Part shown: positions 14,135 to 14,188 of the stretch, piece after piece
Layout: every line of letters starts with the position of its first letter
How positions within the stretch are numbered: position 1 is the first letter of the stretch
Assembly (NCBI GenBank): GCA_035530955.1
Contig: DATKTT010000295.1
Coordinates: forward strand, 1-14,188
DNA: 14,188 bases
Direction of reading: 5' to 3'
Source of the DNA: Williamwhitmania sp035530955
Lineage (GTDB): Bacteria; Bacteroidota; Bacteroidia; Bacteroidales; Williamwhitmaniaceae
Position numbers and translations under genes: made by a program
The notes under the pieces: model-generated
What the model was told of the DNA's origin: nothing
The model's database searches: none
Seen by the model: only the letters and a program-made list of their open reading frames with translations

Positions 14135-14188
14135 ATGGCTGACAAGTTTGAAGTAGATGAAATTGACAGGAAGATACTGTCGTTTCTA
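14135..14188 (+). CDS. Lrp/AsnC-family transcriptional regulator, N-terminus only
   Basis: Only the first 18 codons lie in the window. From the ATG at 14135 the product begins MADKFEVDEIDRKILSFL. The pattern hydrophobic-D-x-x-D-x-K-I-L-x-x-L is the first helix of the Lrp/AsnC helix-turn-helix domain, which normally starts within the first ten residues. Such proteins regulate amino-acid or related metabolism and bind small effectors through a C-terminal RAM domain, which would lie beyond the window edge. The specific regulon cannot be told. No clear consensus promoter was found in the AT-rich 184 bases upstream. Confidence 0.75.
   Translation, partial: MADKFEVDEIDRKILSFL

Noticed and set aside
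1..14188. Search for mobile elements, CRISPR arrays, phage genes or a defence island
   Set aside because: No transposase or integrase, no regularly spaced repeats, no attachment-site duplication of either tRNA end and no defence-type domain set was seen.

Overview
The window looks like a chromosomal segment of a Bacteroidota genome, probably class Bacteroidia. Three things point there. Two secreted proteins end in type IX secretion (T9SS) sorting domains. Several promoters match the Bacteroidota -7 consensus TAnnTTTG. Start codons generally lack a Shine-Dalgarno sequence. No transposase, integrase, phage gene, CRISPR array or toxin-antitoxin pair is visible, and base composition looks even throughout, so this reads as core genome. 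Genus cannot be fixed from the sequence alone.

Layout, left to right. (1) At 1-27 (minus) is the 5' third of a tRNA, most likely tRNA-Gln, with its own promoter at 49-78. (2) At 96-2642 (minus) is a three-gene operon in the order small PspC-domain protein, PadR-family repressor, large PspC-domain protein. A consensus promoter precedes it, with a small palindrome near the predicted transcription start that could be the PadR operator. (3) At 2803-3612 (plus) is a DUF2797 protein with a zinc-ribbon-like cysteine cluster and a GIY-YIG-like segment. It converges on a large membrane sensor (3646-5952, minus) with dCache, HAMP, GAF and PAS regions but no output domain. The two share a bidirectional terminator. 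(4) After a 372-base non-coding gap comes a plus-strand operon (6325-9802): a TolC-family outer-membrane factor, an HlyD/MacA-type periplasmic adaptor and, abutting it, tsaB for the t6A tRNA modification. A bidirectional terminator closes it. (5) At 9875-13541 (minus) are two tandem paralogous secreted endonuclease I proteins, both with signal peptide and T9SS tail. The downstream one is expanded with extra beta-sandwich domains. (6) At 13843-13914 (plus) is tRNA-Arg(CCT) with promoter box and terminator. The window ends in the first 18 codons of an Lrp/AsnC-family regulator.

Functionally the window is envelope-centred. It has a PspC/PadR module probably tied to membrane stress, a periplasm-facing sensor, two of the three parts of a tripartite efflux system, and extracellular nucleases likely used for DNA scavenging. 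tsaB and the tRNAs are translation housekeeping. I see no clear new defence or mobile system. The items most worth a second look are the PspC-PadR-PspC module with its candidate operator, the sensor without an output domain, the efflux pair without an inner-membrane pump but coupled to tsaB, and the duplicated nucleases.
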